Assembly (NCBI RefSeq): GCF_026342355.1
Contig: NZ_JAPEMV010000003.1
Coordinates: 558,001-622,000, forward strand
Origin: Streptomyces sp. NBC_00249
GTDB taxonomy: Bacteria > Actinomycetota > Actinomycetes > Streptomycetales > Streptomycetaceae
Reading direction: 5' to 3'
Length of the DNA stretch: 64,000 nt
Shown: piece after piece, positions 32,594 through 40,086 of the stretch
How the letters are laid out: each line of letters begins with the position of its first letter
Position numbering within the stretch: the stretch's first letter is position 1
Translations under genes and position numbers: made by a program
Notes under the pieces: generated by a model
Database searches by the model: none
The model's input: only the letters and a program-made list of their open reading frames with translations
What the model was told of the DNA's origin: nothing

Positions 32594-33595
32594 TTGACCT
32601 CCGCCCCGCTCGCCGCCGTCACCGGAGCCGAAGGCTTCATCGGCTCCCACCTCACCGAGTCCCTGGTCGCCCGCGGCTACCGCGTCAGGGCCATGGCCCA
32701 GTACAACTCCTTCTCCTCGTACGGCTGGCTGGAGACCCTGGCCCCCGACGTCCTCGACCAGGTCGAGATCGTCCTCGGCGACGTCCGTGACCCCGGCTCG
32801 GTCCGCGGCCTGCTCGAAGGCGCCGACTGCGCCTACCACCTGGCCGCCCTCATCGCGATCCCGTACTCCTACCGGGCCCCGCACAGCTACGTCGACACCA
32901 ACGTCACCGGCACCCTCAACGTGCTCGAGGCGGTCCGCGCACTCGGCACGCCCCGCCTCGTCCACACCTCCACGAGCGAGACCTACGGCACCGCGCAGAC
33001 CGTCCCGATCACCGAGGACCACCCCATCAACACGCAGTCCCCGTACGCCGCTTCGAAGGCGGGCGGCGACCGTCTCGCCGACAGCTACCACGCGAGCTTC
33101 GCCACCCCGGTCGTCACCCTGCGGCCCTTCAACACCTTCGGCCCGCGCCAGTCGATGCGCGCGGTCATCCCCACCGTCATCGGCCAGGTGGCCGCAGGGG
33201 AACGCGTCATCACCCTCGGCGACCTGCGCCCCACCCGCGACTTCAGCTACGTCAAGGACACCGCCGCCGCCTTCCTCGCCGTCGGCACCGCACCCGCCGA
33301 GCAGGTCGTCGGCCGCACCTTCAACTCCGGTACCGGGACGGAGATCTCCGTCGGCGACCTCGTCGCCCTGATCGGCAAGGTGATGGACGCCCCCATCGAC
33401 GTCCGCGAGGACGCCGAACGGCTGCGGCCGGCCGCCTCCGAGGTGATGCGGCTCGTCGCGGACGCGAGCAGGCTCACCGCCGCCACCGGCTGGGAACCCG
33501 CCCACAGCCTGGAACAGGGCCTGGCGCACACCGTCGAGTTCTTCCGCGACCCCGCCAACCTGGCCCGCTACAAGACCGGCATCTACAACGTCTGA
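32594..33595 (+). CDS. NDP-sugar 4,6-dehydratase/epimerase (LegB-like SDR)
   Basis: A 333-residue extended SDR enzyme. It starts at a TTG with AAGGAGAGG 6 bases upstream; no better start exists. NAD binding is VTGAEGFIGSHLTE (GxxGxxG), the catalytic triad STSETYG and YAASKAGGD. The string AMAQYNSFSSYGWLE is characteristic of the LegB-type UDP-GlcNAc 4,6-dehydratase branch. It probably converts a nucleotide-activated (amino)sugar to a 4-keto or epimerised form. In the cluster this parallels the epimerase Uge3, but the chemistry may differ and give a 6-deoxy sugar. Confidence 0.85.
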   Translation: MTSAPLAAVTGAEGFIGSHLTESLVARGYRVRAMAQYNSFSSYGWLETLAPDVLDQVEIVLGDVRDPGSVRGLLEGADCAYHLAALIAIPYSYRAPHSYVDTNVTGTLNVLEAVRALGTPRLVHTSTSETYGTAQTVPITEDHPINTQSPYAASKAGGDRLADSYHASFATPVVTLRPFNTFGPRQSMRAVIPTVIGQVAAGERVITLGDLRPTRDFSYVKDTAAAFLAVGTAPAEQVVGRTFNSGTGTEISVGDLVALIGKVMDAPIDVREDAERLRPAASEVMRLVADASRLTAATGWEPAHSLEQGLAHTVEFFRDPANLARYKTGIYNV

Positions 33596-33694
33596 GCGCG
33601 CCCCTCCACCGCGCCCCCACCAGGCATCTCCCTCCCCCCACGCCCCCACGCATCCCCACCGACGGCTCATCACACGACAGATGGAGGAATCCCC

Positions 33695-34408
33695 GTGTAC
33701 GCAGTGATCCTGGCGGGCGGCAAGGGCGTCCGGTTGCGCCCCTACACCACTGCCCTCCCCAAGCCCCTCGTCCCCATCGGCGACCAGCACGCCATCCTGG
33801 AGATCGTGCTGCGCCAGCTGTCGGCGGCCGGCTTCACCCGCTGCACCATCGCCATAGGCCACCTGGGGGAGATCATCCGCGCCTACGTCGGCGACGGCTC
33901 CCAGTGGGGGATGAGCATCGACTACGCCACCGAGGAGAGCCCGCTGGGCACCATCGGCCCGCTGCTGAACCTCAAGGACCGGCTCCCGGAAAGATTCCTC
34001 GTCATGAACGGAGACATCCTCACCGACCTCGACTACGCCGACGTGCTCCGCCGGCACGAGGCCTCGCGCGCCCCGCTGACCATCGCCACCTACGCGCGCA
34101 AGGTGCACATCGACTTCGGGGTGCTGACCACCGACGACAGCCGGGTGGTCGCCTTCACCGAGAAGCCCAGCATGGACTACCGCGTGTCCATGGGCGTGTA
34201 CGGTCTCAGCCGAGACACCCTCGACGGCTACACCCCCGGCCTGCCGCTCGGCTTCGACGAACTCGTCCTCGACCTGCTGAAGACCCAGGACCCGCCCCAC
34301 GCCTACGATTTCGACGGGTACTGGCTCGACATCGGACGCCCCGACGACTACGACCGGGCCAACGCCGAGTTCACCAGCCGCAAGTCCCTGCTGCTCAAGG
34401 GAGCCTGA
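33695..34408 (+). CDS. Sugar-1-phosphate nucleotidyltransferase
   Basis: A 237-residue enzyme from a GTG start with GGAGGAA upstream. It opens with the NTP-binding signature VILAGGKGVRLRPYT...LPKPLVPIGDQ and continues with FLVMNGDILTDLDY (metal-binding Asp), VAFTEKPSMDYRVSMGVYGL and YWLDIGRPDDYDRAN. This is the GMP/UMP-transferase group (RmlA, HddC and mannose-1-phosphate guanylyltransferase-like), without the left-handed-helix domain. It makes the activated sugar used by the following SDR enzyme and/or the PelF-like transferase. Base and sugar specificity are not readable. Confidence 0.88.
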   Translation: MYAVILAGGKGVRLRPYTTALPKPLVPIGDQHAILEIVLRQLSAAGFTRCTIAIGHLGEIIRAYVGDGSQWGMSIDYATEESPLGTIGPLLNLKDRLPERFLVMNGDILTDLDYADVLRRHEASRAPLTIATYARKVHIDFGVLTTDDSRVVAFTEKPSMDYRVSMGVYGLSRDTLDGYTPGLPLGFDELVLDLLKTQDPPHAYDFDGYWLDIGRPDDYDRANAEFTSRKSLLLKGA

Positions 34409-34415
34409 GCACCTC

Positions 34416-35333
34416 ATGCGCATCCTCGTCCTGGGAGCCACCGGCTACCTCGGAGCCCACGTCACGGACCGGCTCCGCGCGCTGGCGGACGTACGGGTCA
34501 TCGGCGCCGGGCGCTCGCCCGGCGCCGAGTTCGCCGTCGACCTGGCCGCCGACCGGACCGAACGGCTGGCCAAGACCCTGGCGGCGGCGGCCCCCGACGC
34601 CGTGGTGAACTGCGCGGGCGCGACCGGCGGCGACCCGGTCACGCTCGCCGAGGTCAACGCCCGCGGGCCCGCCGTCCTGTGCGCGGCCCTGCGGGAGGCC
34701 GCCCCGGCGGCCCGCCTGGTCCACCTGGGCTCGGCCGCCGAGTACGGGCCGGGCGAGCCCGGCGTCCGGGTGGCGGAGTCGGCGGCCACCCGCCCGGTCA
34801 CCCCGTACGGGGCCACCAAACTGGCCGGCACCGTCGCGGTCGCCGCCTCCGGCGTGGACGCGGTGGTACTGCGCGTGGGCAACCCGGTGGGACCCGGCGC
34901 GCCCGCCACCGGCCTGCCCGGCAGGATCGCCGCCCTGCTGGCCCGGGCCGGCCAGGACCCGGAAGCCGTGCTGCGGCTGGGCGACCTGTCCGCGTACCGC
35001 GACTTCGTGGACGTACGGGACGTGGCCCGCGCCGTGGAACTCGCGGTCACCGCCCCCGGGCCGCTGTCGCCGGTGCTGAACATCAGCAGCGGCGACGCCG
35101 TCCCGGTCCGTGAGCTGGTGCACGGACTGGCCCGCAGGGCGGGCTTCCAGGGGCGCATCGAGGAGGACACCAGCGGCGCGGCCGGCTCGGCCCGGTCGGC
35201 CGAGGTGTCATGGCAGTGCTCCGACGTCGGCGCGGCGTACCGGGCCCTGCGCTGGCGCCCCTCCCTGGGACTGGACGACATGCTCGACGCGTTGTGGGAC
35301 GCGGCCACCCGCGAGGGCGGCCGCGCCGCATGA
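34416..35333 (+). CDS. NAD(P)-dependent sugar-nucleotide reductase/epimerase (SDR)
   Basis: A 305-residue extended SDR. ILVLGATGYLGAHVTD gives the GxxGxxG nucleotide site; HLGSAAEYG and YGATKLAG give the Ser and Tyr-x3-Lys; ISSGDAVPVRELVHGLARRAG is the usual C-terminal substrate lobe. Shorter central loops than GalE suggest a 4-reductase or epimerase acting on the 4-keto sugar from the LegB-like enzyme. The start is 7 bp after the nucleotidyltransferase and the stop overlaps the Sph3-like gene (ATGA), so all three are one transcript. Confidence 0.82.
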   Translation: MRILVLGATGYLGAHVTDRLRALADVRVIGAGRSPGAEFAVDLAADRTERLAKTLAAAAPDAVVNCAGATGGDPVTLAEVNARGPAVLCAALREAAPAARLVHLGSAAEYGPGEPGVRVAESAATRPVTPYGATKLAGTVAVAASGVDAVVLRVGNPVGPGAPATGLPGRIAALLARAGQDPEAVLRLGDLSAYRDFVDVRDVARAVELAVTAPGPLSPVLNISSGDAVPVRELVHGLARRAGFQGRIEEDTSGAAGSARSAEVSWQCSDVGAAYRALRWRPSLGLDDMLDALWDAATREGGRAA

Positions 35334-35992
35334 CCCTGCTGGTCCCCCTGTACGTCCACCCCGCGGAGGACCCGGGCGCCTGGGCGCGGCTGATCGGGGC
35401 GGCGCCCCGGACCTGGGCGGTGGTGCTCAACCCCGCGAGCGGTCCGGGCCCGCGCCCCGATCCCGCGTTCACGGCGGCGGCCGCCGCCCTGCGCGCGGCC
35501 GGCGCCCGGCTCCTCGGCTACGTCGACACCGCGTACGGGTCCCGGGAAGCGGCGGAGGCCCACTACGAGATGCTCCGCTACCGGGAGTGGTACGGGGTCG
35601 ACGGCTGCTTCCTGGACCAGGTGACGGCGGACCGGCAGGGGCTGCGCGCCTGCCGCCGCCTGGTCCGCTCGCTGCGCCGGCTCGGCGCGGCCACCGTCGT
35701 CCTCAACCCGGGCGTCCACCCGGACCCCGGCTACCTCCGACTCGCGGACCTGGTCGTCACCTTCGAGGGCGACTGGGCCACGTACGCGGCCCGGTTCAGC
35801 CGCCCCGAGTGGACCGCCCGGCACCCGCCCGAGCGGTTCTGCCACCTCGTCCACTCCACCCCGGAGGCCCTCGTCCCGCTCGCCGTACGCACCGCCCGCG
35901 ACCGGGGAGCCGGGGTCTGCGGCCCGGTCACCGGCCACCTCCCCAACCCCTGGACGCAGCCGACCCCGGCCCTCACCACCCCGGACCCCTGA
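35330..35992 (+). CDS. Spherulin-4 / Sph3-like (GH135-type) protein, no signal peptide
   Basis: A 220-residue protein with the family's TIM-barrel signature: VPLYVHP at the start, VVLNPASGPGPRPD, AGARLLGYVDTAYGSR, YREWYGVDGCFLDQ and LVVTFEGDWATY. Fungal Sph3 cleaves N-acetylgalactosamine bonds in galactosaminogalactan and is needed for its synthesis. Asp96 and Glu146 are kept, but the residue after Asp96 is Gln97 where I recall an acidic residue (DE) in fungal enzymes, so activity may be altered. No export signal is present, unlike fungal Sph3. It is the last gene of the cluster, coupled by ATGA to the SDR gene. Confidence 0.82.
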   Translation: MTLLVPLYVHPAEDPGAWARLIGAAPRTWAVVLNPASGPGPRPDPAFTAAAAALRAAGARLLGYVDTAYGSREAAEAHYEMLRYREWYGVDGCFLDQVTADRQGLRACRRLVRSLRRLGAATVVLNPGVHPDPGYLRLADLVVTFEGDWATYAARFSRPEWTARHPPERFCHLVHSTPEALVPLAVRTARDRGAGVCGPVTGHLPNPWTQPTPALTTPDP

Positions 35993-35995
35993 GGG

Positions 35996-36162
35996 CCTAG
36001 TGCTGTGGCCGGAAAGGTTCACCGTGTCACGGCGCCCGGCACGGCACCTCGCCGCGTTGTCGGACCACCCGAGTACGTCCCGTACAAGCGGTGGCCCTCC
36101 GCCTTGCGAGGCACCGCACCGGACACCGCGACCCGGCAAACCTTCCCGGCCACAGCACTAGG
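35996..36162. mobile_element. 167-bp MITE-like element with 24-bp terminal inverted repeats
   Basis: The left end CCTAGTGCTGTGGCCGG... (35996-36019) and the inverted right end (36139-36162) match at 23 of 24 positions. TA lies at both borders (35998-35999 and 36159-36160), as expected for TA-target IS630/mariner-type elements. The interior has no open frame, so it is non-autonomous. It sits 3 bp after the Sph3-like stop and 5 bp before the helR stop, where its dyad may also act as a transcription terminator for the two convergent units. Confidence 0.78.
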
Positions 36163-36167
36163 GCCTG

Positions 36168-38324
36168 TCAGGAGCTCGTCAGGACCACGAGCCGCTGGGT
36201 GGCCCGGGTCATGGCGACGTAGCGGTCCACCGCCCCCTCGACGCCCTCGCCGAAGTTGTCCGGGTCGACGAGGACGACCAGGTCGAACTCCAGCCCCTTC
36301 GACAGCCCCGGCGTCAGCGACCGGACCCGGGACGTCTCGCGGAACGCCGGGTCACCGATGACGCAGGCGACGCCTTCCGCGTGCGCGGCGAGCCAGGTCT
36401 CGAGGACCGCGTCCAGGTCCGCGGTGGAACCGTGGACGACGGGGATGCCGCTGCTGCGGACGGAGGTCGGCACGTTGGCGTCGGGCAGCGCGGCCCGGAT
36501 GACCGGCTCGGCCTCCTTCATGACCTCCTCCGGCGTGCGGTAGTTGACGCTCAGGGACGCCAGCTCGATCCGGTCCAGGCCGATCCGCTCCAGCCGCTCC
36601 CGCCACGACTCGGTGAACCCGCCGCGGGCCTGGGCGCGGTCCCCGACGATGGTGAAGCTCCGCGACGGGCAGCGCAGCAGCAGCATCTGCCACTCGGCGT
36701 CGGTCAGTTCCTGCGCCTCGTCCACGACGATGTGCGCGAACGGGCCGTCGAGGGGCTCCCGGTCCGCGCCGGGCAGGGCGCTCCCGTCGATCAGGCTGTC
36801 CTGGATGTCCCGTCCGCGCAGCATGGTCACCGCGCCCTCGCCGTCGTCGTCGGCCGCGAGGACGTTGTCGATGACCCCGGCCAGGCGCTCGCGTTCGGCG
36901 GCGACGCCGGCGTCGTGCCGGCGCTTGCGGACGGAGGCCTCCGCGTCACCGAGCCGGTGCCGCGCCGCGTCCAGGAGCGGCAGGTCGGACACCGTCCAGG
37001 CCCGGGCGTCGGCGCGCTGGAGCCTTCGCACCTCGTCGGGGGCGAGCCAGGGGGCGCACATCCGCAGGTAGGCACGCACCGACCACAGGTCCCCGACGAG
37101 GTCGGCCGCGTCCAGCATCGGCCACGCCCGGTGCAGGGCCCCGACCAGCTCCTCGTCCTGCGCCAGCGACGCGCTCATCGCCTCGTGCGGGACGTTGCCG
37201 CCGAGCTTGTCCAGCAGGATCGTGACCAGTTCCTCCCAGATCAGCTCCCGGGCCTCGTTGTGCGGGGTACCGCGTCCCGCGTCGAACGCGTCGGCCCAGT
37301 CGTCGGCGCTCAGCCGGATGTCGGCCCAGTCGGTCGAGACCGTCATCGCCTCGGCGGGCGGCTCCTCGTAGAACCGGACGGCGCTCTCGACCGCCTTCAC
37401 CATGTCGGCGGACGACTTCAGCCGGGCCACCTCCGGGTCGGCCTCGGCCGCCGCCCCGGCGCCCTCCTCGACGAGGTCCCGCACGGTGCAGGTCCGTACG
37501 CCCTCCTCACCGAGGCTGGGCAGCACGTCCTCGACGTAGGCCAGGTAGGGCCGGTGCGGGCCGACGAACAGCACGCCGCCCCGACGGTGGCCCAGGCGCG
37601 GGTCGGAGTAGAGGAGGTGCGCGGTGCGGTGCAGGGCGACGACGGTCTTGCCCGTGCCCGGGCCGCCGTCGACGACGAGGGCGCCCCGGGACCCCGCCCG
37701 GATGATGGCGTCCTGATCGGCCTGGATGGTGCCGAGCACGTCCCGCATCCGGGCCGACCGGTTGCCGCCCAGGCTGGCGATGAAGGCGGACTGGTCGTCG
37801 AGCGCGGCGTGCCCTTCGAGCCCGTCGGCGGTGAACACCTCGTCCCAGTAGTCGCTGATCCGGCCCCGGGTCCAGCGGTACCTGCGGCGGCTCACCAGCC
37901 CCATCGGGTCGGCGTGGGTCGCCGCGAAGAACGGCTCGGCGGCGGGCGAACGCCAGTCGAGCAGCAGCCGGCGGCCCTCGCTGTCGGTCAGGCCGAGCCG
38001 TCCGATGTACACGGGCTCGGGGCTGTCCGCGACGACGATGTGCCCCAGGCACAGGTCCAGCCCGAAGCGCCGCAGGCCGCGCAGACGGCCCGTCAGCCGG
38101 TGGACCTCCAGGTCCCGCTCCATCGCCTCCCGGCCCGCCCCGCCGGGCGCCTTGCGCACGACGTCCAGGCGCGCGGACAGCTCGGCGATGGACTCCTCCA
38201 GGCTCCGCGCGACGGCGGCGAAGTGCTCCTCGTCGGCGGCGATCAACGCCGGGGCGGCCTTGGGGGAGAGGTGCTCGGGAAGTGCGAACGCGCTGGTGGT
38301 CGCGGCGATGCTCAGGGGGTTCAT
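36168..38324 (-). CDS. helR: HelR: HelD-like helicase protein protecting RNA polymerase from rifamycins
   Basis: A 718-residue SF1-like ATPase; ATG 38324 with GGAG upstream. The N-terminal coiled-coil arm (AADEEHFAAVARSLEESIAELSARLDVV) is the HelD-type element that enters RNA polymerase. Walker A is GGPGTGKTVVALHR, Walker B IVVDEAQELT, followed by VNYRTPEEVMKEAE and YVAMTRATQRLVVL. HelR proteins displace rifamycins from RNA polymerase. The same RAE block as rox precedes it, which separates it from ordinary housekeeping HelD. It is transcribed towards the MITE and the polysaccharide cluster. Confidence 0.88.
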   Translation of the reverse strand: MNPLSIAATTSAFALPEHLSPKAAPALIAADEEHFAAVARSLEESIAELSARLDVVRKAPGGAGREAMERDLEVHRLTGRLRGLRRFGLDLCLGHIVVADSPEPVYIGRLGLTDSEGRRLLLDWRSPAAEPFFAATHADPMGLVSRRRYRWTRGRISDYWDEVFTADGLEGHAALDDQSAFIASLGGNRSARMRDVLGTIQADQDAIIRAGSRGALVVDGGPGTGKTVVALHRTAHLLYSDPRLGHRRGGVLFVGPHRPYLAYVEDVLPSLGEEGVRTCTVRDLVEEGAGAAAEADPEVARLKSSADMVKAVESAVRFYEEPPAEAMTVSTDWADIRLSADDWADAFDAGRGTPHNEARELIWEELVTILLDKLGGNVPHEAMSASLAQDEELVGALHRAWPMLDAADLVGDLWSVRAYLRMCAPWLAPDEVRRLQRADARAWTVSDLPLLDAARHRLGDAEASVRKRRHDAGVAAERERLAGVIDNVLAADDDGEGAVTMLRGRDIQDSLIDGSALPGADREPLDGPFAHIVVDEAQELTDAEWQMLLLRCPSRSFTIVGDRAQARGGFTESWRERLERIGLDRIELASLSVNYRTPEEVMKEAEPVIRAALPDANVPTSVRSSGIPVVHGSTADLDAVLETWLAAHAEGVACVIGDPAFRETSRVRSLTPGLSKGLEFDLVVLVDPDNFGEGVEGAVDRYVAMTRATQRLVVLTSS

Positions 38325-38338
38325 GTTCTCCGGTTTCC

Positions 38339-38429
38339 GCAGGTTGTGGCCTTGATCGGAGATTCTGCGGTACGACCGGGGCCTTGCCGCAAGCCCCCCT
38401 CCGCGCTATAACTTAAGAGTGGCGAGGGG
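38339..38429 (-). promoter_or_regulatory. Rifamycin-associated element (RAE) promoter region of helR
   Basis: This is the gap-free counterpart of the rox block: TTATAGC -10, 21-bp palindrome at 38378-38398 with core CTTGCGGCAAG, and the conserved 30-nt leader at 38339-38368. The start codon is 14 nt beyond. The palindrome lies downstream of the -10 in both, so it probably falls in the first transcribed bases. Confidence 0.8.
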
Positions 38430-38477
38430 TGGTTGTTCCCCCTTCGGTCCCACCTTCCCCCACCTTTCCCCCAGGTC

Positions 38478-39395
38478 TCACCTGCGCGACCGGTCCACGA
38501 CGAGGCGGACCGCGGCGATCGTGAGGTCCGGGTCGTGCAGCTGGACGTAGTGGTCGCTGCCGGTCGCCAGCAGGTGCGGGGTCTGCGGCCGCAGCCCCAC
38601 CAGCGCCTGCTGGGCCTTCGGCCAGGCCCGCTCCAGCTTCGCCAGCAGCCCCTTGTCCATGGTGGGCGGCGCGGCGAACGGCTCGGTCTTGCTGAGCACC
38701 GCGACCGGGACCGGCGGGAGCGGGCCGCCGCGGTCGAGGGCCGTGACACCGTCGTCGATGTCGACCTGCTCGAAGTCCGGGTCGGCGTCGAAGGGCGTAC
38801 CCGGATGCCGCAGCGCCTCCACGTACGCCGCCCAGTCCGCCCCCATCGCGGGCTTCAGGGCGGGCCCCAACGCGTCGACCAGGACCAGGCCGCGGGTCCG
38901 CTCCGGGTGCACCTGTGCGTAGCGCAGGGCGAGCATCCCGCCGAAGGAGTGCCCCACCAGCAGGTACGGGCCCGGCACCTGCCCGGCGGTCAGCACCCGG
39001 TCCAGGTCCTGGACCATGGCCGGCAGAGCCCGGGTGCCCCGTACGGGCGTGCTGCGCGTGGTCAGCGTCGGCGGCTGGGTGTAGCGGACGGTGCCCGGCC
39101 GGTCGTACGTACAGACGCGGGTGAACGCGGCCACGCCCGGCAGCACCGCCGGAGCCTTCGGTACGGGCGGCGCGGTGTCGGTCAGTGACCAGGGGTCGGA
39201 GGCCTCGTGCAGCCCGGACACCAGCACCACGGTCGGGCTCCCGGAGCCGGAGCAGTGCAGGTACAGGCTCCGGCCGCCGCCTATGTCCACCCGCTGCCCG
39301 GTGTCCCCGCCGCCCGGGGCGGCCGTGGCCGTGCCCGTCACCAGCAGCGTGACGGCCACCGCGGCCGCCACCGCGCCCGGCACACGCCATCGCAT
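38478..39395 (-). CDS. Secreted alpha/beta-fold hydrolase
   Basis: A 305-residue exported enzyme. The signal peptide MRWRVPGAVAAAVAVTLLV ends near ATAAPGG. Alpha/beta-hydrolase landmarks are SPTVVLVSGLHEASDPW (oxyanion region), VCTYDRPGTVRY, nucleophile elbow LLVGHSFGGMLALRYA, LVDALGP, and a late ATGSDHYVQLHDP with the catalytic His. The substrate is unknown; family relatives hydrolyse esters, lactones or small-molecule prodrugs. It lies upstream of helR on the same strand, with the RAE block in the 153-bp gap between them. Confidence 0.87.
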   Translation of the reverse strand: MRWRVPGAVAAAVAVTLLVTGTATAAPGGGDTGQRVDIGGGRSLYLHCSGSGSPTVVLVSGLHEASDPWSLTDTAPPVPKAPAVLPGVAAFTRVCTYDRPGTVRYTQPPTLTTRSTPVRGTRALPAMVQDLDRVLTAGQVPGPYLLVGHSFGGMLALRYAQVHPERTRGLVLVDALGPALKPAMGADWAAYVEALRHPGTPFDADPDFEQVDIDDGVTALDRGGPLPPVPVAVLSKTEPFAAPPTMDKGLLAKLERAWPKAQQALVGLRPQTPHLLATGSDHYVQLHDPDLTIAAVRLVVDRSRR

Positions 39396-39501
39396 ACCCC
39401 CCAGCCTCCCCCGCCCCCCACCGCCGCGCCATCCGAGCCTGCGGGGGACCGGGGGACGGATGGCGCCGACCGGGCGGCCCAGGCGTTAGCGTGGGCGCGT
39501 G

Positions 39502-40005
39502 ATGACTTGCGCGGAATGCGACTTCGAGTACGACCTTGCCCTCGCTCCCACGGTGTCGGAGCGCGCCGTCGACCACGCGGGCGCCTACGCGGAGGTGCTG
39601 TCGGGCGAACCGGCCGTGCTGCGGCTGCGCCCGGCGCCGGAGGTGTGGTCACCGGTCGAGTACGCCTGCCACATGCGCGACGTCCTGCTCGTCCAGCGGG
39701 AGCGGGTGCTCGCCGCACGGCGTCTCGACCGGCCGGTCGCCGAGCCCATGGGCCGCGACGAACGCGTCGACCACGACGGATACGCCGAGCAGGCGCCGGC
39801 CGACGTCGCCCGCCAACTCCATGACGCGGCGCTGCTGTTCGCCCACGTCCTCGACCGCCTGTCCGCCGCCGACTGGGACCGCACCCTGACGTACAGCTAC
39901 CCCGAGCCCGAGGAACGCTCCTTGCGCTGGGTCGCCGTCCACACCCTGCACGAGCTGCGCCATCACTTGCTCGACATGCGTCGCCCGCCGGGGCACGGCA
40001 GCTGA
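39502..40005 (+). CDS. DinB-like four-helix protein (possible thiol S-transferase family)
   Basis: A 167-residue protein. ATG 39502 (or GTG 39499) lies 10 bases after TAGCGT, so the transcript may be leaderless. It shows the DinB pattern of three metal-binding histidines: VEYACHMRDVLLVQRERV near residue 55 and TLHELRHHLLDMRR near 150. DinB-fold proteins include mycothiol-dependent S-transferases and maleylpyruvate isomerase-like enzymes, which use a zinc-type metal. An N-terminal Cys-x2-Cys (TCAECDF) is an extra. A strong terminator follows. Confidence 0.78.
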   Translation: MTCAECDFEYDLALAPTVSERAVDHAGAYAEVLSGEPAVLRLRPAPEVWSPVEYACHMRDVLLVQRERVLAARRLDRPVAEPMGRDERVDHDGYAEQAPADVARQLHDAALLFAHVLDRLSAADWDRTLTYSYPEPEERSLRWVAVHTLHELRHHLLDMRRPPGHGS

Positions 40006-40018
40006 ACCGCGCAGGAAA

Positions 40019-40064
40019 CGGCTGAGCTCCCCGACCGGCGGAAGCCGTTCGGGGAGCTCAGCCG
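40019..40064. terminator. Bidirectional terminator between DinB-like and TerD genes
   Basis: Arms CGGCTGAGCTCCCCGA (40019-40034) and TCGGGGAGCTCAGCCG (40049-40064) are perfect over 16 bp; the loop contains a second small CGGC/GCCG stem. Confidence 0.85.
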
Positions 40065-40086
40065 CGGACCGGGCGGCGCCGGCCGG

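Noticed and set aside
36001..36165. Protein-coding frames inside the MITE-like element
   Set aside because: The frames are short, lack initiation sites and are explained by the element's internal dyad symmetry.
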